Assembly: GCA_031253795.1 (NCBI GenBank)
Contig: JAIRVR010000015.1
Coordinates: 1 to 33,525, forward strand
Length of the DNA: 33,525 nt
Direction of reading: 5' to 3'
Source: Burkholderiaceae bacterium
GTDB taxonomy: Bacteria > Pseudomonadota > Gammaproteobacteria > Burkholderiales > Burkholderiaceae_C
Within the stretch, counting starts at the first letter, position 1. Each line of letters opens with the position of its first letter. The notes below the pieces were generated by a model that was given only the letters and a program-made list of their open reading frames with translations, was not told where the DNA came from and searched no databases. Of the stretch, positions 14,467 through 22,571 are shown one piece after another. A program made the translations under genes and the position numbers.

Positions 14467-14949
14467 TCACTCGCAGGGAATTTCCATACCCACCTTCACG
14501 CGGTCCAGCGCCACGATGGTCTTGAACCATTTGACGTTGGGATTTTCGGCGAACAGCCGCCGCGCCAGGGCCTCGTACTCCTGCATGGTGGCCACGGTGA
14601 GCACGAGCACGAAATCCACCTCGCCCGTGACGTAGTAGCACTGCTGGACCTCGGGCACGGCGAAATGCGACTTCATGGCATTGAGCGCATCGATGCTGGT
14701 GCGCTCGGTCATGACCTCCACGATGATGGTGATGGGCCGGCCCACGCGCGTGGGATCGACCTGGGCCGCCTGTCCCGTGATCACGCCTTCGGCCTGCATG
14801 CGCTTGAGCCGGCGCTGCACGGCCGCCGTGGACAGGTGGACCTGCTCGGCCAGCAGGCGCAGGGGGATGGCGCTGTCGCGCTGGACGATGGCGAGGATGG
14901 CACGGTCGAAGCCGTCCAGGTCGGCCAGATGGGCAATGGGGCTGGGCAT
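14467..14949 (-). CDS. Lrp/AsnC-family transcriptional regulator
   Basis: 160 residues. N-terminal AsnC-type helix-turn-helix at about 10-60 (DGFDRAILAIVQRDSAIPLRLLAEQV, then STAAVQRRLKRMQAEGVI), followed by a RAM ligand-binding domain at about 70-150 (VGRPITIIVEV, YYVTGEVDFVLVLTV). ATG at 14949 has AAGGA 6 bp upstream and is at the family's normal beginning; an in-frame upstream ATG at 15048 would add an atypical tail and cross both palindromes. Divergent from the LctP-type permease across 137 bp, so the permease is the likely target. Ligand probably an amino acid or the transported acid (inference). Confidence 0.94.
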   Translation of the reverse strand: MPSPIAHLADLDGFDRAILAIVQRDSAIPLRLLAEQVHLSTAAVQRRLKRMQAEGVITGQAAQVDPTRVGRPITIIVEVMTERTSIDALNAMKSHFAVPEVQQCYYVTGEVDFVLVLTVATMQEYEALARRLFAENPNVKWFKTIVALDRVKVGMEIPCE

Positions 14950-14967
14950 GGAAGTCCTTGGCGGTGG

Positions 14968-15035
14968 CGAGAAATTTTCTCGGAAACACAGCGAATTCAG
15001 AGAACAAAAACCTGGTTCCACGAAATAGTATTTCG
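14968..15035. promoter_or_regulatory. Two 15-bp palindromes in the Lrp/permease divergent promoter
   Basis: CGAGAAATTTTCTCG (14968-14982) and CGAAATAGTATTTCG (15021-15035) are each perfect palindromes around one or three central bases. Their centres are 53 bp apart, about five helical turns. A/T-rich centres with 15-bp length fit Lrp/AsnC sites. Regulation by the adjacent Lrp-type protein is inference. Confidence 0.6.
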
Positions 15036-15086
15036 GCGTTTTCCGCAAGGCGCAGATGCCTGCGACTTTTTTTGAAAAGGCCCTCC

Positions 15087-16520
15087 ATGGCAGTCCTGCT
15101 GCACCTTTCCCCCGTTGTTCTCGTCATGGCCATGCTGGTGCTGCTGCGTCGCCCGCCCGTGCAGGCGGCCCTGGCCGGAGTGGCCGGCGTGGCCCTGCTG
15201 TGGCTGGCCGATGCCGGTGCCCCGGGCCTGGCCGCCTTCTCCACGGCCCTGGCCGACACGGCCGTGCTGTTCCTGAGCACGGCCTTCGTCATCGTGCCGG
15301 GCCTGGGCTTCGTCATCCTCATCGAACGCATGGGCGTGAACCAGGCCCTGAGCCAGTGGGTGCGCGCGCTGGGCCTGGGGCCGGCCGACCAGGTGGTCTT
15401 CATCGTGCTGGGCCTGGCGCCGCTGCTGGAGGCGATGACGGGCTTTGGCGTGTCGCTGATCGCCACCGTGCCCCTGCTGCTGAGCCTGTTCGAGCGCCGT
15501 GCCGCGCTGCGCATGGCGCTGGCGGGCATGGCCATCATGCCCTGGGGCACGCTGGGCCTGGCGACGGTGATTGGTGCCTCGCTGGCCCATGTGGACGCTG
15601 CAGCCATGGCCTCGGTTTCCGCGCTGACCAGCGCCCCCGTCTTCCTGGTCCTGGGCGCCCTGTCCCTGCACCTGGCCGGCGAGCGCGGCACGCGCGCCTG
15701 GGCCCTGCTGATCGGCTTCTGGCTGCTGTTCGTGGCCGTGCTCCACAGCATCAGCCGCTGGCTGGGCCCCGAGGTCGCGGGGGTAGGCGCGGGCCTTGCC
15801 GTGGTGCTGTGCATGCTGGCGCGCGCCCTGCGCATGCGCCGGGACATGCAGGGCGCCGCACGCTGGCCGCGCCAGGCCTGGCCCTATCCGGCGCTGGCCC
15901 TGGCCATCGTGCTGCTCAAGCTGCTGACCCTGGCCACGCAATGGGACCAGCGCTGGATCGTGCAGGGTGCCCAGGTGGCCTGGAAGCCGCTGGCCTCGCC
16001 GGGCCTGGCGCTGGCCCTGGTACTGGGCCTGCTGCTGGTGCGCGGAGTCGGCAACGGCGTCCCGCTGGCAGGCGCGCTGGCCAACCGTGCCAGGCGCCCG
16101 CTGCTGACGATTTTCTTTTTCCTGGCCATGTCCCAGATGATGGTCAAGGCCGGCTTTCTCGACGGACTGGTGCAGTTGCTGTCCGAGCTGGCACCGTCGG
16201 CCCTGGCGCCCATCGTGGCGTTGTTCGGCGCACTGGCGGGCTATATGACGGGCTCCAATGTGGGCGGCAATGCGATCTTCATGCCCGCCATCGCGCTGCT
16301 GCCAGAGTCCTCGCGCCTGCTGCTGGCCGCCGTGCACAACAGCGCCGCCGGGCATGCGGCCCTGGGTTCGCTGTCCATCGTGATGCTGGTGCTGGGCCTG
16401 GCACGGACCACGGCGCAGGAAGAAGGCGAGCTGGTGCGCTTCGGCTTTGCGCTGGCCTGCATCAATGCGGCGTTGGTGGCGCTGGCGGCCCTGGTGCTGG
16501 GCGGGGTGGGGCTGGTTTGA
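15087..16520 (+). CDS. LctP-type L-lactate permease family transporter
   Basis: 477 residues, highly hydrophobic with about 12 or more membrane segments; shorter than E. coli LldP (about 550). Family hallmarks: EAMTGFGVS at 115-123 (equivalent to the conserved EGxxGFG region) and GYMTGSNVGGNA at 385-396 (TGSN motif). ATG at 15087 has AAAAGG 6 bp upstream. Known: proton-coupled uptake of lactate or glycolate, and in related proteins other short organic acids. Divergent Lrp/AsnC regulator suggests regulation by an amino acid or organic acid. Ends before a strong terminator at 16541. The Gly-Gly in the TGSN motif differs from classical LldP (TGSNTNSN), so the substrate may differ. Confidence 0.88.
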   Translation: MAVLLHLSPVVLVMAMLVLLRRPPVQAALAGVAGVALLWLADAGAPGLAAFSTALADTAVLFLSTAFVIVPGLGFVILIERMGVNQALSQWVRALGLGPADQVVFIVLGLAPLLEAMTGFGVSLIATVPLLLSLFERRAALRMALAGMAIMPWGTLGLATVIGASLAHVDAAAMASVSALTSAPVFLVLGALSLHLAGERGTRAWALLIGFWLLFVAVLHSISRWLGPEVAGVGAGLAVVLCMLARALRMRRDMQGAARWPRQAWPYPALALAIVLLKLLTLATQWDQRWIVQGAQVAWKPLASPGLALALVLGLLLVRGVGNGVPLAGALANRARRPLLTIFFFLAMSQMMVKAGFLDGLVQLLSELAPSALAPIVALFGALAGYMTGSNVGGNAIFMPAIALLPESSRLLLAAVHNSAAGHAALGSLSIVMLVLGLARTTAQEEGELVRFGFALACINAALVALAALVLGGVGLV

Positions 16521-16540
16521 GAAAACCTCCACCCCAACGC

Positions 16541-16565
16541 AAAGAGGCGCCGAAGCGCCTCTTTT
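16541..16565. terminator. Bidirectional rho-independent terminator
   Basis: AAAGAGGCGC (16541-16550) and GCGCCTCTTT (16555-16564) form a 10-bp stem with loop CGAA and T-tracts on both strands. It sits between the convergent permease and fadD genes and can serve both. Confidence 0.9.
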
Positions 16566-16587
16566 CAAACACTGCAAGCCGCCCGCA

Positions 16588-18267
16588 CTACTTGTTGTCG
16601 CGCAGCTCGCGGCGCAGGATCTTGCCCACCGGGGTCTTGGGCAGTTCGGTGCGGAACTCGATCACGCGGGGCCGCTTGTAGCCCGTGAGGTTGTCGTGGC
16701 AGAAGTCGCGCACGGCCTGTTCGGTCAGGCTGTCGTCCTTGCGCACGATGACCAGCTTGACGGCCTCGCCGGTCTTCTCGTCGGGCACGCCGACCACGGC
16801 GCATTCGAGCACGCCGGGGCAGTTGGAGACCACGTCCTCGACCTCGTTGGGATAGACGTTGAAGCCGCTGACCAGGACCATGTCCTTCTTGCGGTCCACG
16901 ATCTTGAAGTAGCCGCGCTCGTCCATGGTGCCGATGTCGCCCGTGCGGAAGTAGCCGTCGGCGGTGAAGACCTTGGCGGTCTCGTCGGGGCGCTGCCAGT
17001 AGGCGGCCATGACCTGCGGGCCCTTGATGGCCAGTTCGCCGCGTGCGCCCAGTTCGGCCACGTCGTTGCCCTCGTCATCGACCAGCTTGAGATAGGTGCT
17101 CGGCAGGGGCACGCCGATGGTGCCCGAGAACTCGGTGGAGGTGACCGGGTTGCAGCTGACCGTGGGGCTGGTCTCCGACAGGCCATAGCCTTCGCAGATG
17201 GGGCAGCCGGTCTTTTGCAGCCACAGCTGGGCCACGGCGCTTTGCACGGCCATGCCGCCGCCCACCGAGACCTTGAGGTGGGACCAGTCCACGGTGTTGA
17301 AGTCCGGATGGTTGGCCAGGCCGTTGAACAGCGTGCTCACGGCCGGGAAGCTGTGAAAGCGCTGCGTGGACAGGTCCTTGAGCGTGGACTTGAGATCGCG
17401 CGGATTGGGAATGAGGATGGTCTTGCCGCCCGTGCGCATGGACAGCATCATGTTCACCGTGAAGGCGAAGATGTGGTACAGCGGCAGCGCGCAGATGCAG
17501 GTAGGCTGCTCCCCCTGGGGCACCTTGGCCATGGCCGGCAGGTTCCAGGCCTCGGACTGCAGCACGTTGGCGATGATGTTGCGGTGCAGGAGCACGGCGC
17601 CCTTGCTCACGCCCGTGGTGCCGCCCGTGTACTGCAGCAGGGCCATGTCATCGGGCTGGATCTGCACAGGCTCGAAGGGCAGGCGCATGCCCTTGGACAT
17701 GGCGTCATTGAAGCGCACCGCACCCGGCAGCGAGAAGGCCGGCACCAGCTTCTTGACCTTGCGCACCACGTAGTTGACGATGGCGCCCTTGACCAGACCC
17801 AGCTCGTCGCCCATGGCGCACAGCACCATGTGGCGCACGGGCGTGCTGGCAAGGCAGGCCTGCAGCGTATGGGCGAAGTTCTCGATGATGACGATGGCCT
17901 TGGCGCCCGAATCCTTGAGCTGGTGCTCCAGCTCGCGCGCCGTGTACAGCGGATTGACGTTGACCACCACGAAGCCCGCGCGCAGCACGGCGGCCACGGC
18001 CACCGGGTACTGGGGCACGTTGGGCATCATCAGCGCCACGCGGTCGCCACGCGCCAGGCCCAGGCTTTGCAGATAGGCGGCAAAGGCGCGGCTCTGGGCA
18101 TCGACCTGGGCATAGGTCAGTTCCTTGCCCATGAAGGTATATGCGACGCGGTCTGCGTAGCGGCTGAAGGCTTCCTCCATCAGCGCCACCAGCGACGGGT
18201 ATTGAGAGGGATCGATGTCGGCGGGCACACCTGCCGGGTACGCGGCCAGCCATGGACGGTCACTCAT
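16588..18267 (-). CDS. fadD: Long-chain-fatty-acid--CoA ligase
   Basis: 559 residues, as in E. coli FadD (561). AMP-binding motif YTGGTTGVSKG at 213-223, the EGYGLSETSP segment, the fatty-acyl-CoA synthetase signature in DGYFRTGDIGTMDERGYFKIVDRKKDMV, and catalytic Lys549 in PVGKILRREL. Reaction: fatty acid + ATP + CoA to acyl-CoA + AMP + PPi, at the inner membrane, feeding beta-oxidation. ATG at 18267 (MSDRPW) is chosen over 18306 because GGAG lies upstream at suitable distance and the family starts here. It stands alone between two terminators. Direct repeats upstream (18339-18359) are a possible control site. Confidence 0.94.
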   Translation of the reverse strand: MSDRPWLAAYPAGVPADIDPSQYPSLVALMEEAFSRYADRVAYTFMGKELTYAQVDAQSRAFAAYLQSLGLARGDRVALMMPNVPQYPVAVAAVLRAGFVVVNVNPLYTARELEHQLKDSGAKAIVIIENFAHTLQACLASTPVRHMVLCAMGDELGLVKGAIVNYVVRKVKKLVPAFSLPGAVRFNDAMSKGMRLPFEPVQIQPDDMALLQYTGGTTGVSKGAVLLHRNIIANVLQSEAWNLPAMAKVPQGEQPTCICALPLYHIFAFTVNMMLSMRTGGKTILIPNPRDLKSTLKDLSTQRFHSFPAVSTLFNGLANHPDFNTVDWSHLKVSVGGGMAVQSAVAQLWLQKTGCPICEGYGLSETSPTVSCNPVTSTEFSGTIGVPLPSTYLKLVDDEGNDVAELGARGELAIKGPQVMAAYWQRPDETAKVFTADGYFRTGDIGTMDERGYFKIVDRKKDMVLVSGFNVYPNEVEDVVSNCPGVLECAVVGVPDEKTGEAVKLVIVRKDDSLTEQAVRDFCHDNLTGYKRPRVIEFRTELPKTPVGKILRRELRDNK

Positions 18268-18338
18268 GCTGCTCGTCTCCTTTGCTTTTCTGGGTTGATC
18301 TTCCATTCTCCATAAAAAGCACGACCGTTCGATACTGT

Positions 18339-18359
18339 GGTTACCCTAGGTTTACCCTG
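18339..18359. promoter_or_regulatory. Direct repeat upstream of fadD
   Basis: GGTTACCCTA (18339-18348) is followed at once by GGTTTACCCTG (18349-18359), two near-identical 10-11 bp units, 72 bp upstream of the fadD ATG. It may be a promoter-proximal binding site. The protein that would bind is unknown. Confidence 0.35.
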
Positions 18360-18384
18360 AGGCTCCTCAGGCAGCTGCGCGAAA

Positions 18385-18420
18385 TCAATAAAAAAGCCCG
18401 CTGGCGAAGCCAGCGGGCTT
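18385..18420 (-). terminator. Rho-independent terminator of fba
   Basis: AAGCCCGCTGGC (18394-18405) and GCCAGCGGGCTT (18409-18420) form a perfect 12-bp stem with loop GAA. On the minus strand it is followed by TTTTTATTGATTTC. It lies 22 bp after the fba stop. Confidence 0.95.
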
Positions 18421-18441
18421 GTAGACGTCGACGCAGCGCGA

Positions 18442-19506
18442 TCAGTTCACGACCTGCTGGAGCGAACCGGCTGCGTACTTGGCGGCCATCTGCTCCAGGG
18501 TATAGCCCTTGATCTTGGCGGCCTGACCTTCACAGCCGAACTCCAGGTAGCGGGCCTTGCAGATCTGCTTGGCGGCTTCGCGTGCGGGCTTGAGCCATTC
18601 GCGGGCATCGAACTTCTCGGGGTTCTCGGCCATGAACTTGCGCACGGCGCCGGTCATGGCCAGGCGGATGTCGGTGTCGATGTTGATCTTGCGCACGCCA
18701 TGCTTGATGGCTTCCTGGATTTCCTCGACGGGAACGCCATAGGTTTCCTTCATGGCGCCGCCGTACTTGCGGATGATTTCCAGCAGTTCCTGGGGCACGG
18801 AGGACGAGCCGTGCATGACCAGGTGGGTGTTGGGCAGGCGGGCGTGGATTTCCTTGACACGCTGGATGGACAGGATGTCGCCCGTGGGCTTGCGCGTGAA
18901 CTTGTAGGCTCCGTGGCTGGTGCCGATGGCGATGGCCAGCGCGTCCAGCTGGGTGGCCTTGACGAACTGGGCGGCTTCCTCGGGGTCGGTCAGCAGGGCC
19001 GAGTGGTCGAGCACGCCCTCGGCGCCCACGCCGTCTTCCTCACCGGCCATGCCGGTTTCCAGCGAGCCCAGGCAGCCGAGTTCGCCTTCCACGGTGGCGC
19101 CCAGCTTGTGCGCCATTTCCACGACCTTGCGGGTCACGTCCACGTTGTATTCGAAGGACGAGGGCGTCTTGCCGTCTTCCATCAGCGAGCCGTCCATCAT
19201 CACCGAGCCGAAACCCAGGTTCAGCGCGCCCTGGCAGATGGCCGGCGAGGTGCCGTGGTCCTGGTGCATGACCAGGGGAATATGGGGGTATTGCTCGGCG
19301 GCAGCCTGGATCAGGTGCTTGATGAAGGGCTCGCCGGCATACTTGCGGGCGCCGGCGCTGGCCTGCAGGATGACGGGCGCGCCCACTTCATCGGCCGCCG
19401 ACATCACGGCTTGCACCTGCTCCAGGTTGTTGACGTTGAAGGCGGGAAGGCCATAGCTGTTTTCGGCAGCGTGGTCCAGCAGTTCGCGCATCGAAACGAG
19501 AGGCAT
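18442..19506 (-). CDS. fba: Fructose-bisphosphate aldolase, class II
   Basis: 354 residues, the length of the CbbA-type class IIA enzyme. Zinc and catalytic residues are visible: Asp83 and His84 in HQDHGTSP, His198 in GTSHGAYK, His232 in VMHGSSS, and the phosphate-binding GSSS and NIDTDIRLA (275-283). Reaction: fructose-1,6-bisphosphate to dihydroxyacetone phosphate + glyceraldehyde-3-phosphate in glycolysis and gluconeogenesis. Single gene with its own terminator. The start MPLVSMREL is canonical; the ribosome site is weak (GGA only). pyk is about 4 kb away, with a two-component system and phosphatases between them. Confidence 0.98.
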   Translation of the reverse strand: MPLVSMRELLDHAAENSYGLPAFNVNNLEQVQAVMSAADEVGAPVILQASAGARKYAGEPFIKHLIQAAAEQYPHIPLVMHQDHGTSPAICQGALNLGFGSVMMDGSLMEDGKTPSSFEYNVDVTRKVVEMAHKLGATVEGELGCLGSLETGMAGEEDGVGAEGVLDHSALLTDPEEAAQFVKATQLDALAIAIGTSHGAYKFTRKPTGDILSIQRVKEIHARLPNTHLVMHGSSSVPQELLEIIRKYGGAMKETYGVPVEEIQEAIKHGVRKINIDTDIRLAMTGAVRKFMAENPEKFDAREWLKPAREAAKQICKARYLEFGCEGQAAKIKGYTLEQMAAKYAAGSLQQVVN

Positions 19507-19628
19507 GGGTAGGGTCCGTTCAAATTGTGGAGGGGGTGCCCCTGCCGGGGTCGCCTTCGCTGCGCCGGGTGGGCGCCGCGGGGCTGCGGCCTGGGGTGGC
19601 GGCAGTAACCGCTTCGTAACCGCCGATT

Positions 19629-21050
19629 TTAACCAGCTGCCGCCGACCCTGGGTCTGCGGGGATTCCCAAGCGGTAGCAGGTGGTAAAGCCCTCGGGGGC
19701 GGGGACCTCGGCGAAATGGCCCTGGTGGGCACGCAGCACGCGGGCCACGATCTCATGGCCCAGGTGCAGGCTGTCCACGGGCGCAGCCACGCCGCCGGGC
19801 CCGTCTGCCCCGAGGCCGTCTGCCCCGAGGCCGTCTGCACGGCGCCCGTTTGCACGGCGCCCGTCGTCACAGACCTGCAGCCAGACCTCGCCCTGCTCCG
19901 ACTGCCCGGCCTGCACCTCGATCTGCGTGCCCGGCGGCGTGTGCTTGAGCGCGTTTTCCACGAGGTTGCGCAGCGCCAGCTCCAGCAGCACGGCATTGCC
20001 CATGACGCGCAGTGTCTCGGGCGCCTGCACGGACAGCACGCAGTCGCGCTGCCAGGCCACCTGGGCATGGGCGGCGACCACCTGGCGCGCCAGCGCCGCC
20101 AGGTCCACGGGGACCGGCGGCTCGGCCAGCATGGCGCGGCCGGCGCGCGCCAGCGCCAGCAGCTGGCTCAGCACATGGCCGGCATGCAGGGCATCCTGGC
20201 CGATGCGCACCAGCGCCTGGCGCTGGGCTGCGTCGTCGAGCGCGCCCGCGGGCGCATCCACCAGGGCCCGGGCCTGCAGGCTGATCGATGTCAGCGGCGT
20301 GCGCAGCTCATGCGCGACTTCGTTGGCCAGGCTGCGCTCGCGCTCCAGCGCCTCCTGCTGGCGATCCAGCAAGGTGTTGATGGAGTTCACCACGGGCAGG
20401 AACTCGCGCAGCGCATGGCGATGGGAGACGCGTTCCGCCTGGGCCAGGTCCAGCCGCTCCACCTCCTGCGACAGTTCGTTGAGCGGCCGCATGCCGCGGC
20501 GTATGGCCAGGCCCAGGGCCAGGGCCACCACCGGCAGCAGCCACAGGCCGGGCTCGATCATCTGGCCGGCGATGTCGTCGGCCAGATCGTCGCGCTCCTG
20601 CAGCTCGATCATCACGCAGACCTTGCGCGCCCGGTCGCGGCTCCACTGCGTGAAGCTGCGCCACACGCGCCGGTCCGGCCCCAGGTGCAGGATGGCGAAT
20701 CCCTGCTCGGTGTCGAAGGCCGGCACGGGCGCGTCGCCCGTGCGCGAGATCAGCCGCCCCGCCCCGTCCCACAGCGCCACGCTCAGCGACTGCTGATAGT
20801 CATGGGCCATGAGGCCGGGCGGCTCGTGCACGGGCGTGGAATCGCCATGGGCCACGGCGCCTTCCACATGCAGGTTGAGCACCAGGGCCGCGACGCCGGC
20901 CAGATGGCCGTCGGTGAGCTCGTCGGCCTCGTGCACCCCCGTCTGATAGCCCAGGCCCACGAAGCTGCCCCAGACGACGACCAGGGCGCCCAGCGTCCAG
21001 GCCATGAGATGCCATATCAGCGACGGCCTGCGTGCCGCCCTGGCGCTCAT
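19629..21050 (-). CDS. Sensor histidine kinase (QseC/PmrB-like) with repeat-altered ATP lid
   Basis: 473 residues. TM1 at about 14-36, periplasmic domain about 37-165, TM2 at about 167-184, then linker and HisKA with phospho-acceptor His247 in [13 protein letters not shown]. The N box is [11 protein letters not shown] (362-372). The D box is CDDG (394-397). Next should come the ATP lid with an F box and GLGL; instead residues 398-420 are pentapeptide repeats ([20 protein letters not shown]) and the G2 box is only LHLGHEIV. The frame is open to the normal C-terminus. It overlaps the response regulator by ATGA, so they are co-translated. Whether the altered lid still phosphorylates is uncertain; it could be weak or phosphatase-biased. 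Confidence 0.92.
   Translation of the reverse strand: MSARAARRPSLIWHLMAWTLGALVVVWGSFVGLGYQTGVHEADELTDGHLAGVAALVLNLHVEGAVAHGDSTPVHEPPGLMAHDYQQSLSVALWDGAGRLISRTGDAPVPAFDTEQGFAILHLGPDRRVWRSFTQWSRDRARKVCVMIELQERDDLADDIAGQMIEPGLWLLPVVALALGLAIRRGMRPLNELSQEVERLDLAQAERVSHRHALREFLPVVNSINTLLDRQQEALERERSLANEVAHELRTPLTSISLQARALVDAPAGALDDAAQRQALVRIGQDALHAGHVLSQLLALARAGRAMLAEPPVPVDLAALARQVVAAHAQVAWQRDCVLSVQAPETLRVMGNAVLLELALRNLVENALKHTPPGTQIEVQAGQSEQGEVWLQVCDDGRRANGRRADGLGADGLGADGPGGVAAPVDSLHLGHEIVARVLRAHQGHFAEVPAPEGFTTCYRLGIPADPGSAAAG
19794..19868. repeat. Five 15-bp tandem units within the histidine kinase gene
   Basis: Units at 19794, 19809, 19824, 19839 and 19854, each 15 bp. Units 2 and 3 are identical (CCCGAGGCCGTCTGC); unit 1 and units 4-5 (ACGGCGCCCGTTTGC type) are diverged. 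Each unit encodes five residues, so copy-number change keeps the frame. It falls on the ATP-lid segment. Confidence 0.9.
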
Positions 21051-21736
21051 GTGTTCTCCGTGGGCAGGAAGTAGCCCACGCCGCGCATGGTGACGATGGC
21101 CGCATTGCCGAGCTTCTTGCGCAGGTGGTGGATGTGCACCTCGACCGCATTGCTTTCCACGGCCGAGCCCCAGCTGTAGAGGTGCTCTTCGATCTGCTGG
21201 CGCGAGAGCACGCGCCCGCGCGCCTGCAGCAGCACCCAGAGCACGGAGAATTCGCGCGGCGACATGTCCACCAATTGGCCCAGGCGGCGCACCGTGCGCG
21301 CGGCCGGGTCCACCTCCAGCTCGCCATGGCGGATCACGGGCGAGGCCTGGCCGCCGGCGCGGCGCAGCATGGCGCGCAGCCGGGCTTCCAGCTCGTCCAT
21401 GTCGAAGGGCTTGACCAGGTAGTCGTCGGCACCCAGGTTGAGGCCTGCCACGCGCTCCTGCACCTGATCGCGCGCCGTGAGGATGAGCACCGGCGTGGCC
21501 GGGTCGGGCAGGGTCTGGCCTTCGCGGCGCGGCCCGCGCAGCCGACGCAGGATCTCGCTGCCGTCGCCGTCGGGCAGGCCCAGGTCCAGCAGCACGGCGT
21601 CGAAGCGTTCCAGTCCCAGCGCATGCCAGGCATCGGCCACGTGGCTGCAGACATCGACGGCATAGCGGCGCTGCTCCAGATTGGCCTGCAGGCCTGCGGC
21701 AATGCCCGGGTTGTCCTCAACGACCAGTATTCGCAT
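21047..21736 (-). CDS. OmpR-family response regulator (PmrA/QseB-like)
   Basis: 229 residues. Receiver domain about 1-118 starting MRILVVEDNPGIA, with the acidic pocket (ED), phospho-acceptor Asp in VLLDLGLPD near residue 51, conserved Thr in LTARD and Lys in VKPFD. C-terminal winged-helix DNA-binding domain with LSREF-type PREFSVLWVLLQ and VEVHIHHLRKKLG. ATG at 21736 is the family start; an in-frame GTG at 21751 overlaps the promoter. Stop and kinase start overlap as ATGA. A PmrA-box-like direct repeat lies 16 bp upstream. Together with the two divergent PAP2 phosphatases this suggests control of envelope lipid modification (inference). Confidence 0.95.
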   Translation of the reverse strand: MRILVVEDNPGIAAGLQANLEQRRYAVDVCSHVADAWHALGLERFDAVLLDLGLPDGDGSEILRRLRGPRREGQTLPDPATPVLILTARDQVQERVAGLNLGADDYLVKPFDMDELEARLRAMLRRAGGQASPVIRHGELEVDPAARTVRRLGQLVDMSPREFSVLWVLLQARGRVLSRQQIEEHLYSWGSAVESNAVEVHIHHLRKKLGNAAIVTMRGVGYFLPTENT

Positions 21737-21751
21737 GGGCGCATTGTGCAC

Positions 21752-21768
21752 GTTAAGACCGCTTTAAG
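21752..21768. promoter_or_regulatory. PmrA-box-like direct repeat between regulator and PAP2 gene
   Basis: On the minus strand CTTAAA-GCGGT-CTTAAC: two half-sites with a 5-bp spacer, matching the known PmrA box pattern YTTAAK-N5-YTTAAK at all but the last base of each half (A and C where K = G/T is expected). It lies in the 55-bp gap shared by the divergent regulator and phosphatase genes. A CACAAT -10-like box (21749-21744) downstream would put the start almost at the ATG, so the regulator mRNA may be leaderless. Confidence 0.65.
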
Positions 21769-21791
21769 ACGCGGTTTCTAAGGTGCGAGCC

Positions 21792-22553
21792 ATGCCGAAT
21801 TCCGCTCCCGCCCTTGCTGAACGCCCGTCCCGCTCCCCCTTTTTTTGGCGCACCCTGCTGTGGACCTGGCTGTCCCTGGCCGTGGTCCTGGCCTGGGACG
21901 TGTTCGCGATGGACCGTGGCTTCGCCCACTGGTTCGGCGACGCCGGCGGCTTTGCGCTGCGCTCGGACTGGTTTCTGGTCAACATCGTCCACGAAGGCGG
22001 TCGCCGCCTGGCGTGGCTCGTGGTGCTGGGCCTGACGCTGTGCGTCTGGCGACCCGTGGGCGTGCTGCGCCATCTGCCGCACGGCCGGCGCGTGCAACTG
22101 GTCAGCGGCATCCTGCTGTCGCTGGCCGCGATCTCGGTGCTCAAGTACACCAGCACCACCAGCTGCCCCTGGGACCTGGCCGAGTTCGGTGGCGTGGCGC
22201 GCTATGTATCGCACTGGTCGGTGGGCCTGATCGACGGCGGTCCGGGCCGCTGCTTTCCGGCCGGTCATGCGTCCACGGGGTTCGCCTTCCTGGCCGGCTA
22301 CTTTGCGCTGCGCCACCACGCACCGCGCGCCGCACGCCTGTGGCTGGCCACCGCCCTGGGTGCCGGCCTGCTGATGGGCCTGGCCCAGCAGATGCGTGGT
22401 GCCCACTTCATGAGCCACACGCTGTGGACCGGCTGGCTGTGCTGGACCACGGGCTGGATCTGGGACCTGGCGGCGACGGCCTGGCTGCGCAGGCACGCTG
22501 ACCAGGACACCGATTCCCTGCTGCCCGCGGACTCGCCAGCGGCCACCGCCTGA
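21792..22553 (+). CDS. PAP2-family membrane phosphatase, variant motifs
   Basis: 253 residues with about six membrane segments. PAP2 signature is recognisable but altered: motif 1 reads Lys118-x6-Cys125-Pro126 (KYTSTTSCPWDL) where Arg-Pro is usual; motif 2 is FPAGHAS with His159; motif 3 is R202GAHFMSH209, without the canonical Asp four residues on. This layout suggests the branch of PAP2 proteins adjacent to PmrAB-type systems, whose members are thought to act on lipid A or other envelope lipids. ATG at 21792 has AAGG 8 bp upstream; a GTG at 21783 is in frame. Followed after 18 bp by a second, canonical PAP2 gene. The substrate is unproven. Confidence 0.85.
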   Translation: MPNSAPALAERPSRSPFFWRTLLWTWLSLAVVLAWDVFAMDRGFAHWFGDAGGFALRSDWFLVNIVHEGGRRLAWLVVLGLTLCVWRPVGVLRHLPHGRRVQLVSGILLSLAAISVLKYTSTTSCPWDLAEFGGVARYVSHWSVGLIDGGPGRCFPAGHASTGFAFLAGYFALRHHAPRAARLWLATALGAGLLMGLAQQMRGAHFMSHTLWTGWLCWTTGWIWDLAATAWLRRHADQDTDSLLPADSPAATA

Positions 22554-22571
22554 CACATTTCGCGCCGATTT

